Origin: Lederbergia citrea | GTDB taxonomy: Bacteria > Bacillota > Bacilli > Bacillales > Bacillaceae_C | Direction: 5' to 3' | Length of the DNA: 64,000 bases | Assembly: GCF_018343525.1 (NCBI RefSeq) | Contig: NZ_JAGYPH010000001.1 | Location: 930,001 to 994,000, forward strand | Part shown: positions 1 to 7,238 of the stretch, piece after piece | Numbering within the stretch: the stretch's first letter is position 1 | Layout: each line of letters starts with the position of its first letter | Made by a program: the position numbers and the translations under genes | Notes under the pieces: generated by a model | The model's database searches: none | What the model was told of the DNA's origin: nothing | What the model saw: only the letters and a program-made list of their open reading frames with translations

Positions 1-104
1 CCCATACTGAGAATGATATAATAAAAAAAGCAATAGAATAGATTTCTCATTAGGCGGTCGGCACACACACTCCTTATTTTCCTTAGGGAGGGAGGTGATG
101 CCGT

Positions 105-188
105 ATGACAGTTCAAGAAGCTCTAACCATTATGATTGCATTTGCAGGATTGGTTGTGGCTATACTGTCATTCCATAAAAAAGATTAA
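105..188 (+). CDS. small holin-like type I toxin peptide (27 aa)
   Basis: This is a 27-residue hydrophobic peptide starting MTVQEALTIM, with one membrane segment (about residues 8-23) and a basic HKKD tail. Length, the M-T-V/Y-x-A-L start and the single membrane helix match the Hol_Tox/BsrE-type toxins of Bacillus type I toxin-antitoxin modules, which act at the cytoplasmic membrane and are silenced by an antisense RNA. The start is supported by a very strong ribosome site (GGGAGGAGGTG, 6-7 bases upstream). Hairpin-rich DNA follows on both sides of the stop, as expected when an antisense RNA overlaps the 3' end. The family call is from pattern recognition; toxicity is inferred. Confidence 0.7.
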   Translation: MTVQEALTIMIAFAGLVVAILSFHKKD

Positions 189-190
189 AA

Positions 191-224
191 CCGCCTATGA
201 GAGTTTGCCCACTCTGGCGGTTTT
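191..224. terminator. bidirectional hairpin after the toxin gene
   Basis: The stem CCGCC (191-195) pairs with GGCGG (216-220), with an inner GAGAGT/ACTCT stem. It has T-runs on both sides, so it can stop the toxin mRNA on the plus strand and the antisense RNA on the minus strand. Confidence 0.6.
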
Positions 225-270
225 ATCTGCTAAACGGTGCCGACCCCATAAGGGAATCTGCTGTTGCTTG

Positions 271-306
271 ACCGTTTCGATGCACTAACATCGAAGCGGT
301 TTTTTT
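271..306 (+). terminator. strong intrinsic terminator
   Basis: The 12-bp stem ACCGTTTCGATG (271-282) pairs with CATCGAAGCGGT (289-300), with one G-T pair, and is followed by six T. The rest of 307-502 holds no gene; it is AT-rich leader DNA ahead of rlmN. Confidence 0.75.
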
Positions 307-502
307 AATTTATGATTTTCTTACTGTTATTATACCTCTAAAAGGCTATGAAAGAAACCTCCGGCTCACCGAAAATAACTATCAACTTAATTTGGTAGTT
401 GCTTGTTCTATTGCTTTTCCTTTATTATATATAAGGTACCTTTTTATTATAAAGGGCTAATCTTGAGAAATAAATTGTATCCTTTGAAATGAGGCATAAA
501 TA

Positions 503-1567
503 ATGAAAAATTCAATATATGGTTTAACGAAAGATCAACTGACGGAATGGCTATTGGAGCAGGGACAGAAAAAGTTTCGTGCGGACCAAATTTGGGACTG
601 GTTATATAAAAAACGTGTCACAAACTTTTCAGATATGAAAAATATAAATAAAGAATGTTTGGCAATATTGGAAGAACACTTTATCATTCAGTCTCTAGAA
701 CAATCAGTAAAGCAAGAGTCTGCAGATGGAACGATCAAGTTTTTGTTCAAAATGCAAGACGGCAATCTAATTGAAACTGTATTAATGAGCTTTAATTATG
801 GTCTATCGGTTTGTGTGACGACACAAGTAGGATGTAATATCGGCTGCAGCTTTTGTGCAAGTGGATTACTGAAAAAGAACCGTGACTTAAATGGCGGTGA
901 AATTGTCGAGCAAATCATGAAAGTGCAGCAGCACCTCGATGAAAAAGGTGAAGGTGAGCGGGTAAGTAATATTGTTGTAATGGGAATAGGAGAGCCATTT
1001 GACAATTATGATAACTTAATGGACTTTCTTCGTGTTGTCAATGACCCGAAGGGACTCGCAATTGGTGCGAGACATATTACTGTATCTACTAGCGGAATCG
1101 TACCTAAAATGTACAAATTTGCTGATGAAAACTTACGAATCAATCTAGCTTTATCCTTACACGCACCAAATGATGAATTACGGACAAAAATTATGAAAAT
1201 CAACCGAGCGTATCCAATCGCCAAATTAATGGAAGCCGTTGATTATTATACTGAGAAAACGAATCGAAGAATTACGATTGAATATATTTTATTAAAAGAT
1301 GTTAATGATCATGTGGAAGAAGCACAACAACTTGCGAAGTTGCTGCAAAGCAGGCGCCATCTCGCTTATGTGAATTTAATTCCATATAATCCAGTTGATG
1401 AGCATGGACAATATCAAAGAAGTGAGAAAAAGGCCATTCTCGAGTTTTATGATACATTAATGAAAAAAGGGATTCATTGCGGGGTTCGTCATGAACAAGG
1501 GACAGACATTGACGCGGCTTGCGGCCAACTAAGAAGTAAGCAAATCAAAAAAACAAAAGCTATATAA
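503..1567 (+). CDS. rlmN: dual-specificity RNA methyltransferase RlmN
   Basis: This is a radical-SAM enzyme that methylates C2 of A2503 in 23S rRNA and of A37 in some tRNAs. The 354-residue length is normal. The CxxxCxxC iron-sulfur motif is C111-N-I-G-C115-S-F-C118, followed by the GEPFDNYDN segment, and the conserved second-thiol Cys is C340 in AACGQLR. The N-terminal part ([13 protein letters not shown]) is the usual RlmN tRNA/rRNA-binding domain. The start has only a weak upstream GAGG. It stands alone and is closed by its own terminator. It could be confused with the resistance paralogue Cfr, but length and N-terminus fit housekeeping RlmN. Confidence 0.93.
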   Translation: MKNSIYGLTKDQLTEWLLEQGQKKFRADQIWDWLYKKRVTNFSDMKNINKECLAILEEHFIIQSLEQSVKQESADGTIKFLFKMQDGNLIETVLMSFNYGLSVCVTTQVGCNIGCSFCASGLLKKNRDLNGGEIVEQIMKVQQHLDEKGEGERVSNIVVMGIGEPFDNYDNLMDFLRVVNDPKGLAIGARHITVSTSGIVPKMYKFADENLRINLALSLHAPNDELRTKIMKINRAYPIAKLMEAVDYYTEKTNRRITIEYILLKDVNDHVEEAQQLAKLLQSRRHLAYVNLIPYNPVDEHGQYQRSEKKAILEFYDTLMKKGIHCGVRHEQGTDIDAACGQLRSKQIKKTKAI

Positions 1568-1576
1568 AACAATAAA

Positions 1577-1612
1577 CAAAAACGTATCTACTTATGTAGA
1601 TGCGTTTTTGTT
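1577..1612 (+). terminator. terminator after rlmN
   Basis: The stem ACGTATCTAC pairs with GTAGATGCGT (about 1582-1605) and is followed by TTTTTG. Confidence 0.75.
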
Positions 1613-1648
1613 ATTTTTACGAGGATTATTTTATTATTTTTCTAGCAA

Positions 1649-1687
1649 CCATGACATTTATCATGGTTTATACATGACATGCATGTC
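1649..1687 (+). promoter_or_regulatory. two dyads upstream of des, candidate DesR operator
   Basis: Two inverted repeats lie about 65-100 bp before the desaturase start: CCATGA-N6-TCATGG (1649-1666) and the perfect palindrome GACATGCATGTC (1676-1687). In B. subtilis the DesR regulator binds paired dyads just upstream of the des promoter, so these are natural candidates. That assignment is inference from position and symmetry. Confidence 0.45.
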
Positions 1688-1749
1688 TACAAAAGCGCAA
1701 GATTTTTCTATATCATATTGATTAGAAAGTTAGCAAAGGAGACTACAAA

Positions 1750-2778
1750 ATGAAAAAACAAGATGCACGGGCCATAAAAAAAGAAATTGCCCCCTATGAA
1801 AAATCGAATACAAAAAATAGTATCCGCCAGGTAATCAATACATTTGTACCTTTCATTGCTTTATGGATACTTGCTTATCAAAGTCTATCCATATCTTATA
1901 TTCTCACTGCAGTTTTTTGCATTGTAGCAGCAGGGTTTTTAGTTAGGATATTCATCATTTTCCATGATTGTACGCATGGTTCATTCTTTAAAAATCGCAC
2001 GGCTAATCGGATTCTTGGGACAATCACTGGCGTTTTGACATTATTTCCTTTTGAACAATGGAAACGAAGCCACTCTATACATCACGCTACAAGCGGTAAT
2101 TTGGACAAACGAGGCACTGGCGATGTCTGGGTTATGACGATTGATGAATATTTAGAAGCAACGCCAATGCAAAGATTGGCATACCGCATCTATCGAAATC
2201 CATTTGTTATGTTCGGACTGGGCCCTATCTATGTTTTCCTTATTTCCAACCGCTTTAATGTAAAGGATGCCCGGAAAAAAGAGCGGAATAACACGTATCT
2301 CACCAACCTGCTAATCGTTGGGATATCAGGATTGCTATGTTGGGCAATTGGATGGCAGTCATTTTTATTAGTACAATTTCCTATCTTTTTTATCTCAGGT
2401 TCATTAGGCATTTGGCTCTTTTATGTCCAGCATCAATTTGAAGATTCATATTTTGAAAATCAGGATGATTGGGACTATGTGAAAGCTGCGATGGATGGAA
2501 GTTCTTATTATAAGCTTCCTAAAGTACTTCAATGGCTTACTGGTAATATTGGATTTCATCATATTCACCATCTAAGTCCAAGAGTACCTAATTACTATTT
2601 AGAAGAACTGCATAATACTAATCCTCGACTACAGGATGTACCAACAATCACAATTAAAAAAAGCTTGACTTCACTTCATTTTCGATTATGGGATGAGAAG
2701 AACAAAAATTTTATCGGGTTTAAAGAGCTAAAAACTATATCTGAAAAACGTAGTGAACTACGCTCAAATTTTAATTAA
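1750..2778 (+). CDS. des: membrane acyl-lipid desaturase (Des type)
   Basis: This is a membrane-bound di-iron fatty-acid desaturase acting on membrane phospholipid acyl chains; B. subtilis Des is the cold-induced delta-5 enzyme. The three histidine boxes are present: HDCTH at 72-76, HSIHH at 108-112 and HHIHH at 270-274. Several hydrophobic segments lie around residues 30-65 and 190-230. Length (342 aa) is normal. The start has AAAGGAG 7 bases upstream. In B. subtilis des is followed by desK-desR; here only a desR-like gene follows, so the cold-sensing kinase is missing locally. Confidence 0.9.
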   Translation: MKKQDARAIKKEIAPYEKSNTKNSIRQVINTFVPFIALWILAYQSLSISYILTAVFCIVAAGFLVRIFIIFHDCTHGSFFKNRTANRILGTITGVLTLFPFEQWKRSHSIHHATSGNLDKRGTGDVWVMTIDEYLEATPMQRLAYRIYRNPFVMFGLGPIYVFLISNRFNVKDARKKERNNTYLTNLLIVGISGLLCWAIGWQSFLLVQFPIFFISGSLGIWLFYVQHQFEDSYFENQDDWDYVKAAMDGSSYYKLPKVLQWLTGNIGFHHIHHLSPRVPNYYLEELHNTNPRLQDVPTITIKKSLTSLHFRLWDEKNKNFIGFKELKTISEKRSELRSNFN

Positions 2779-2840
2779 ATTAACATAAAAATGTAGGTTC
2801 TAACTAATACACGATAAAAGGCTTTTTAGTCCTTTTTAAG

Positions 2841-2880
2841 CTCCTTTGTCTGTGATATTAACATGACAAAGGAGTTTTGA
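2841..2880 (+). terminator. terminator after des
   Basis: A perfect 10-bp stem CTCCTTTGTC (2841-2850) pairs with GACAAAGGAG (2865-2874) and is followed by TTTTG. Confidence 0.75.
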
Positions 2881-2915
2881 ATTTTACTTCACAAAGATTA
2901 GAAGGAGGAGCTTAA

Positions 2916-3485
2916 TTGATTCGCATTGTCATTGCTGAGGACCAACCAATGTTGTTAAGTGCCCTAGCTTCACTGCTAAATATAGAAGACGATATGGAAG
3001 TAGTTGGAATGGCCCGTGATGGCAAAGAAGCAATTTCTCTCGTACATCAATATCAACCAGATGTTTGTATCATGGATATTGACATGCCTGAAAAAAGCGG
3101 AATGGAAGCTGCCGAAGAGCTAAAAGGAAACGGATGCAAAATAATCATGTTAACCACTTTTGCACGACAAGGCTTTGTTCAGCGAGCTCTAATGGCAGAG
3201 GTGAATGGCTATTTATTGAAAGACAGTCCAAGCAGTGAATTAGCAAGCGCCATTCGCAGAATTCTCGCTGGAGAGCAGATTTATGCACCCGAACTTTTCG
3301 ATGATGCAGTTAATATGGAAGACCATACGATTATTTCTAAAAAAACTAAGCTAGAGCTTGTAGCAGCTACAGGAAACTTCAACCAGAGGACTAAATACAT
3401 TTGCAACTATTTTTTACACCTATTCGACAAAGTTGAGGGACGGAACCGTAAAAAAGCCATCACATATTCGAATAAAAAAGGCTGA
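2916..3485 (+). CDS. desR: DesR-like response regulator with damaged HTH
   Basis: The NarL/LuxR-type receiver domain (about residues 1-120) is intact, with acidic pocket E8-D9, phospho-acceptor D54 in CIMDIDMP, T80-T81 and K102. It resembles DesR, the regulator of des. The start is TTG with GGAGGAG upstream. The C-terminal LuxR-type HTH is abnormal: after ELVAATGN the sequence runs almost directly into a tail like the end of DesR (NYFLHLF...RKKAIT.SNKKG), so roughly a dozen residues that include the recognition-helix region are missing or unrecognisable. No DesK kinase gene is adjacent. It is either a decaying gene or a phospho-receiver that no longer binds DNA. Confidence 0.75.
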   Translation: MIRIVIAEDQPMLLSALASLLNIEDDMEVVGMARDGKEAISLVHQYQPDVCIMDIDMPEKSGMEAAEELKGNGCKIIMLTTFARQGFVQRALMAEVNGYLLKDSPSSELASAIRRILAGEQIYAPELFDDAVNMEDHTIISKKTKLELVAATGNFNQRTKYICNYFLHLFDKVEGRNRKKAITYSNKKG

Positions 3486-3507
3486 TTTATATAAAATAAA
3501 AATCGAC

Positions 3508-3540
3508 AAAAAAAGCTGCATATCATATGTGGCTTTTTTG
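3508..3540 (+). terminator. terminator after desR
   Basis: The sequence AAAAAAGC, an inner TGCATAT/ATATGTG stem, then GCTTTTTTG forms a short intrinsic hairpin with a T-run. Confidence 0.65.
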
Positions 3541-3656
3541 TTTAGTAACTATAGAAGCTATAAAGGAGCTATAAAGACTTAATAAACTATGTAGGATATA
3601 ATAAAAATGGATTTAAGGAAAATGTGTAACGTTTTCCAGCTTAGGAGGAATTAATA

Positions 3657-4274
3657 ATGTTAAACAAGCAAATGCAAGACTATATATTAGAATTATTAAA
3701 CACAATGGAAAAACACCCAGATTTACAAGAAAAGAAAATTGATTTATTTAAAGAGGAAAAGGAATATGTGGAAAAGAATCGATTAATTTCAGATGAAAAT
3801 ATTACAATAGAAGTAAAGGATGCCGGTTCTCGTTTTTCAGATGCATATATAGAACGCAGTGATAAAGAGACGGAAGATCTGATTGCTAAAGAAGATTCTC
3901 ATTTTTTACATCAACCGATCGCATACTTAAATGCTCATAAAAGCGAATTTATTTATGTAGAATCTAAATGGTTTGATATAATAGGTGTAGATGCTATTTC
4001 ATTGGAAGCCGACGACGTTTTCGAAGTCTACAGCGTTTTGTTCGGTTTAAAACTTAAGAAGAAATATGAATTAACATTAAGATCCTATTTAGCTAATCAT
4101 TTGCACGGTGAAGATGTAAAATTTAATATCCTTTTTAATGACGATGGTATATGGGATATGAATATTGCTTTGAATTACATCGATGGGTTTCACGAAGAAT
4201 TATCGATCGGAGAAGCTTATTGCTTAATATATCAGTTTTTATTTAACCTAGTAGAGGCGATAGAAAATGAGTAG
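3657..4274 (+). CDS. conserved hypothetical protein, 205 aa
   Basis: I do not recognise a functional domain. The protein is soluble and acidic, without signal peptide or membrane segment, and has a charged, probably helical N-terminus (residues 1-45). It resembles small Bacillus proteins sometimes labelled branched-chain aminotransferase in databases, but it is far too short for that enzyme and shows no PLP-lysine motif, so that label should not be carried over. The ribosome site is TTAGGAGGAA. The methylase gene follows 83 bases later on the same strand, so co-transcription is possible. Confidence 0.75.
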   Translation: MLNKQMQDYILELLNTMEKHPDLQEKKIDLFKEEKEYVEKNRLISDENITIEVKDAGSRFSDAYIERSDKETEDLIAKEDSHFLHQPIAYLNAHKSEFIYVESKWFDIIGVDAISLEADDVFEVYSVLFGLKLKKKYELTLRSYLANHLHGEDVKFNILFNDDGIWDMNIALNYIDGFHEELSIGEAYCLIYQFLFNLVEAIENE

Positions 4275-4357
4275 TAAACAGAAAATCTAATGTGATTGGA
4301 AATGAAGCTGCTTTTCAACCAATGGTTGGAGCGCTTTTTCTTTTGGAGGGAATTCAG

Positions 4358-5323
4358 ATGAATAAATTGGAAAACCAGAGTGGTATAGCACCATCGTTCA
4401 TTTACACATATGCTTGGCATGAGGATGAACAATTATTATGCCAGTTAGAGATGAGATCTTTTTTTGGAGTTGATACTCATACCAATGTTTTGGAAAGTTC
4501 GATAGCCATTGATCCGAGTCGTAGTCCGTTTATGAAGGAACGCCTTGAGGTAATATTTTCAGGCGAAAGCTTACAAGAAATTTTAAAACAAGTTGAAAAC
4601 ATTAACATGAACGATTCAACGTTCAAAGTTACCTGTATAAATGATAATGATCTAGAAACAACGAAAAAATTAAGGTTAACAGACCGAAGGAGAATTGAAC
4701 GAGAAATCGGTATGGTAATTGAAGGTGAACCGGATTTTGAACAGCCGGACCATGATTTTGGGATCCTAACTTTGAATGGTCATTGGTATTTCGGCAAATA
4801 TCGAAAAAGTGATGCGGTATGGTATAGACATATAAAAAAGCCACGCAGCTATTCAATTGCGTTAAGCACTCGTGTCGCAAGGGCTGTGGCGAATATCGCC
4901 GTGCCAAATCCACATGGTGTAAAAGCAATAGACCCATGCTGTGGGATTGGAACCGTACTAGTTGAAGCTCTTTCGATGGGCATTGATATCGTTGGTCGCG
5001 ATATTAATCCACTTGTCACAACTGGTTCCAGAGAAAACATTGCCCATTTCGGTCTTGTAGGTGAAGTAACATTGGGACCGATTTCAGATGTTTCAACAAA
5101 CTATGATGTCGCCATTATCGATTTACCTTACAATATATACTCTCATACCACCTCTGATCAGCAGCTTTCAATTTTAAAGCATGCCCGCCGGTTTGCAAAA
5201 AAAGTAGTCATTATTACGATTGAAACCATTGACGACATGATCAATGAAGCGGGATTTGAAATTGTCGATCGCTGTGTTGCCAAAAAAGGTTCATTTTCTA
5301 GACAAATCATTGTTTGTGATTAA
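4358..5323 (+). CDS. TRM11/UPF0020-like RNA methyltransferase
   Basis: This is a class I SAM-dependent methyltransferase of the TRM11/RlmK-like group, predicted to modify RNA. Motif I is DPCCGIGT (residues 192-199), the acidic loop is VGRDINP, and the catalytic motif IV is DLPYN (255-259), the variant of D/N-P-P-Y seen in N2-guanine methylases. The N-terminal half is a divergent substrate-recognition domain. I chose ATG 4358 (321 aa) rather than the longer frame from 4292 because GGAGGG lies 7 bases upstream. The substrate is not predictable from this sequence. Confidence 0.8.
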   Translation: MNKLENQSGIAPSFIYTYAWHEDEQLLCQLEMRSFFGVDTHTNVLESSIAIDPSRSPFMKERLEVIFSGESLQEILKQVENINMNDSTFKVTCINDNDLETTKKLRLTDRRRIEREIGMVIEGEPDFEQPDHDFGILTLNGHWYFGKYRKSDAVWYRHIKKPRSYSIALSTRVARAVANIAVPNPHGVKAIDPCCGIGTVLVEALSMGIDIVGRDINPLVTTGSRENIAHFGLVGEVTLGPISDVSTNYDVAIIDLPYNIYSHTTSDQQLSILKHARRFAKKVVIITIETIDDMINEAGFEIVDRCVAKKGSFSRQIIVCD

Positions 5324-5402
5324 GTTACCATTTATAGGGGTACCTTCAGGAAAATGCGGATTTACAAATGAATAGAATGCTTGCTTATGATTAAAATAAA
5401 AT

Positions 5403-5461
5403 TTGACAGGACACCAAATGATGTCGTATTCTAAATAACGAATAAGACACCATTCGGTGTC
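5403..5461 (+). promoter_or_regulatory. promoter with twin palindromic operators for the ArsR-SRPBCC gene
   Basis: The -35 TTGACA (5403-5408) and -10 TATTCT (5427-5432) are 18 bases apart. A 16-bp dyad GACACC-N4-GATGTC (5410-5425) fills the spacer. A second copy GACACC-N4-GGTGTC sits at 5446-5461, 36 bp further. An ArsR-type repressor bound here would block the polymerase, so autorepression is the likely logic. Confidence 0.7.
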
Positions 5462-5495
5462 GTTTTGCGTTTTGCAGATCAGGGGGAGAGTGATA

Positions 5496-6236
5496 TTGAA
5501 CAGGACTAGACCAACAAGAGACGTTTATGACGCAGTTGCCGATCCGACTCGGCGTAAACTACTTCGTTTGTTGGCAGAAGCAGAAGAGATGCCTCTTCAC
5601 GAATTAACCGCTCAATTTCAAATGGGTCGTACTGCTGTTTCTAAACATTTGGCAATCCTTAAAGAAGCTGATCTAGTTGCTGACCGTAAAGTTGGCAGAG
5701 AAACAAGGTATCGGTTGAATGCCATTCCATTGAAAGAAATTCAAGATTGGGTATCTTTTTACGAAGGATTCTGGAAAGAAAGAATTGTTAAATTAAATTT
5801 TTTATTGGAGGAACAAAAAATGAAATCAGATGTGTCATTAGATTTTCAATTTACAAGTTCAATTGAACAAGTGTGGAACGCATTAACAGATTCGGTTATG
5901 CTTGAAAAATGGATATGGAAAAATGACTTTAAACCAATCGTAGGACATAAATTTCAATTCCGTACTGAGCCAAATGAATGGTGGAACGGAATTGTAGATG
6001 GTGAAGTATTAGAAGTGGATGAGCCTAATAAGCTTACTTACACTTGGATAAGTGCCGGGGAAAGCACTACTATTACATGGACTTTGAAAAAAGGTTCAGA
6101 TGGAACTATCCATCTACATTTCGACCAAATTGGATTTAGTGAAGAAACAAAAGCACGCGAGGGAGCCATCGAGGGAGCTAAATACGCTTGGACAAATATG
6201 TGTGAACAACTGAAAAAAGTTTTAGAGGAAATGTAA
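5496..6236 (+). CDS. ArsR-family HTH fused to an SRPBCC (AHSA1) domain
   Basis: Residues 1-95 are a winged-helix ArsR-type repressor (DPTRRKLLRLLAE, then recognition helix MGRTAVSKHLAILKEA). Residues about 109-246 are a START/AHSA1-type lipophilic-ligand fold (SSIEQVWNALTDSVMLEKW, WTLKKGSDGT). No metal-binding cysteines are visible, so the signal is unlikely to be a metal. I chose TTG 5496 because GGGGGAG lies 8 bases upstream; the frame is open from 5457. An internal ATG at 5820 with GGAGG 8 bases upstream sits exactly at the start of the SRPBCC domain, so that domain may also be made alone. Compare the separate arsR and SRPBCC genes at 56482-57370. Confidence 0.85.
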   Translation: MNRTRPTRDVYDAVADPTRRKLLRLLAEAEEMPLHELTAQFQMGRTAVSKHLAILKEADLVADRKVGRETRYRLNAIPLKEIQDWVSFYEGFWKERIVKLNFLLEEQKMKSDVSLDFQFTSSIEQVWNALTDSVMLEKWIWKNDFKPIVGHKFQFRTEPNEWWNGIVDGEVLEVDEPNKLTYTWISAGESTTITWTLKKGSDGTIHLHFDQIGFSEETKAREGAIEGAKYAWTNMCEQLKKVLEEM

Positions 6237-6272
6237 CAAAAACTCTATATAAAAAAATAAAAGATCCACAGG

Positions 6273-6326
6273 AATTCCATTATAGGGAGCGTTTCTGGAG
6301 CAAGAAATATACCCTATAATGGAATT
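6273..6326 (+). repeat. dispersed hairpin repeat, CCATTATAGGG variant
   Basis: A perfect 15-bp inverted repeat AATTCCATTATAGGG (6273-6287) pairs with CCCTATAATGGAATT (6312-6326) around a 24-base loop containing GAGCG. The right arm recurs at 49449, 54228, 55815 and 57867 in the opposite orientation. See the findings on the polar repeat family. Confidence 0.7.
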
Positions 6327-6452
6327 GCCAATTAATAGTTTGGAAAATATTATAAACAGCTAATTTTCATTTTATAAATCCACATTTTCCACGGCCCTAC
6401 ATATATAAACGTTTTTAAAATGAAAACAAAGAAGATTTTTGGCTCTTTGTGC

Positions 6453-6480
6453 ACTAAATACACTGTGTGCTAAAAACACA
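6453..6480 (+). other. candidate replication terminator (Ter) site bound by RTP
   Basis: The sequence ACTAAA-TACA-CTGTGTGCTAAA, followed by AACACA, matches the B. subtilis Ter layout (A-site ACTAAT followed by B-site CTATGTACTAAAT) at about 17 of 21 constrained positions by eye. It lies about 170 bp upstream of the rtp gene, as Ter sites do in B. subtilis. A much weaker inverted candidate is at 6586-6612. Confidence 0.6.
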
Positions 6481-6570
6481 TTGCTTTTAAAAAATTGTCC
6501 TCGCCCCTGATTTGATTTATTCTCCTTAAACCACCACGGGAAAGTAATAAGTTTTAAGAATAAATAAGGA

Positions 6571-6578
6571 GAGAAGGG
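6571..6578 (+). promoter_or_regulatory. GAGAAGGG, possible SpoIIIE recognition octamer
   Basis: GAGAAGGG is the polar SpoIIIE/SftA-orienting octamer known from B. subtilis. It is on the plus strand, pointing toward the dif site at 26.35 kb. One octamer can occur by chance. Confidence 0.3.
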
Positions 6579-6650
6579 ATATCCTCGTGTTGTGTCGTAT
6601 AGTGTTATTAACACAATATGTAAGTAGATAATTAAGGGGAGGGGTTTAAA

Positions 6651-7022
6651 ATTTCCACGAAAAAGCGAGAAAGTACAGGATTTCTTATTAAACAACGAGC
6701 ATTCTTGAAGTTATATCTAATCACTAATATCGAAAATGGCAGATGGTACGGAATGAAATTGTTGGATGAATTAAGAAAGGAATTTAAACCAATGGGGTTT
6801 GAGCCACAGCACCCCGAAATTTATCGTGCATTACATGAGCTGCTTGAGGATGGAATACTTAAAAGAGGCAAGATCAAAAAAGATGGAAGTAAATATCAAG
6901 AAATTGCTGTTTATTATATTAGGGATGCAGAAAAAGCGAGCGCATACAAAAAATTAATTAAATATGACATTGATCGAAGTTACCGAATGATTAGAAAGGC
7001 ATTAGAAGATAATTTTAGTTAG
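6651..7022 (+). CDS. rtp: replication terminator protein RTP
   Basis: This is the contrahelicase that binds Ter sites as a dimer and stops replication forks. The segment STGFLIKQRAFLKLYLIT, then YGMKLLDELR, GFEPQHPEIYRALHELL and DGILKRGKIKKDG, closely parallels B. subtilis RTP along its whole length, including the winged-helix fold and the C-terminal dimerisation helix. From ATT 6651 the protein is 123 aa, against 122 aa in B. subtilis, and the N-termini align residue for residue. An excellent AAGGGGAGGGG lies 6 bases before this ATT. No ATG, GTG or TTG exists in frame until TTG 6705, which would remove 18 conserved residues. An ATT start is therefore proposed. Confidence 0.85.
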   Translation: MSTKKRESTGFLIKQRAFLKLYLITNIENGRWYGMKLLDELRKEFKPMGFEPQHPEIYRALHELLEDGILKRGKIKKDGSKYQEIAVYYIRDAEKASAYKKLIKYDIDRSYRMIRKALEDNFS

Positions 7023-7238
7023 GTTCATGCAACTGAAAAAATCAGAATCTACACATCATTTTGTGAATTGCTAGTTAAGGAGTTCCTATTTATGTATAAT
7101 TAATAATAAAAACGTTTCATAGGAGAATATCTTGAAAAAGCGATTTAACAAATTATAACCAACAGATGGTGCTCGTGCTCCGCCAATGAGAAAAAATATA
7201 GTTTTGATTACTAGAATTAAAAATGGAGGCGCTTGAGC

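Larger units (their letters stand above)
178..322 (-). ncRNA. putative antisense RNA to the holin-like toxin
   Basis: On the minus strand a TATAAT -10 (plus-strand positions 329-334) lies 17 bases from a weak TTTCTT -35 (352-357). A transcript starting near 322 would overlap the toxin mRNA 3' region. It could end at the GGCGG/CCGCC hairpin at 191-220, which on this strand is followed by TTTTAATCTTTTTT. This matches the layout of BsrE/SR5 and TxpA/RatA type antitoxin RNAs. The RNA itself is inferred; no transcript data are available. Confidence 0.45.

Noticed and set aside
503..1567. Cfr resistance methyltransferase
   Set aside because: It shares the radical-SAM motifs, but the N-terminal domain and overall sequence fit housekeeping RlmN; there is no resistance context.
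3657..4274. Branched-chain amino-acid aminotransferase
   Set aside because: Similar proteins sometimes carry this label, but 205 residues without a PLP-binding lysine motif cannot be IlvE.
6586..6612. Second, inverted Ter site near rtp
   Set aside because: Only the A-half resembles the consensus and the B-half does not, so it is too weak to list as a feature.
6372..6695. 107-codon minus-strand frame
   Set aside because: It covers the Ter site and the 5' end of rtp in antisense, with low-complexity composition.
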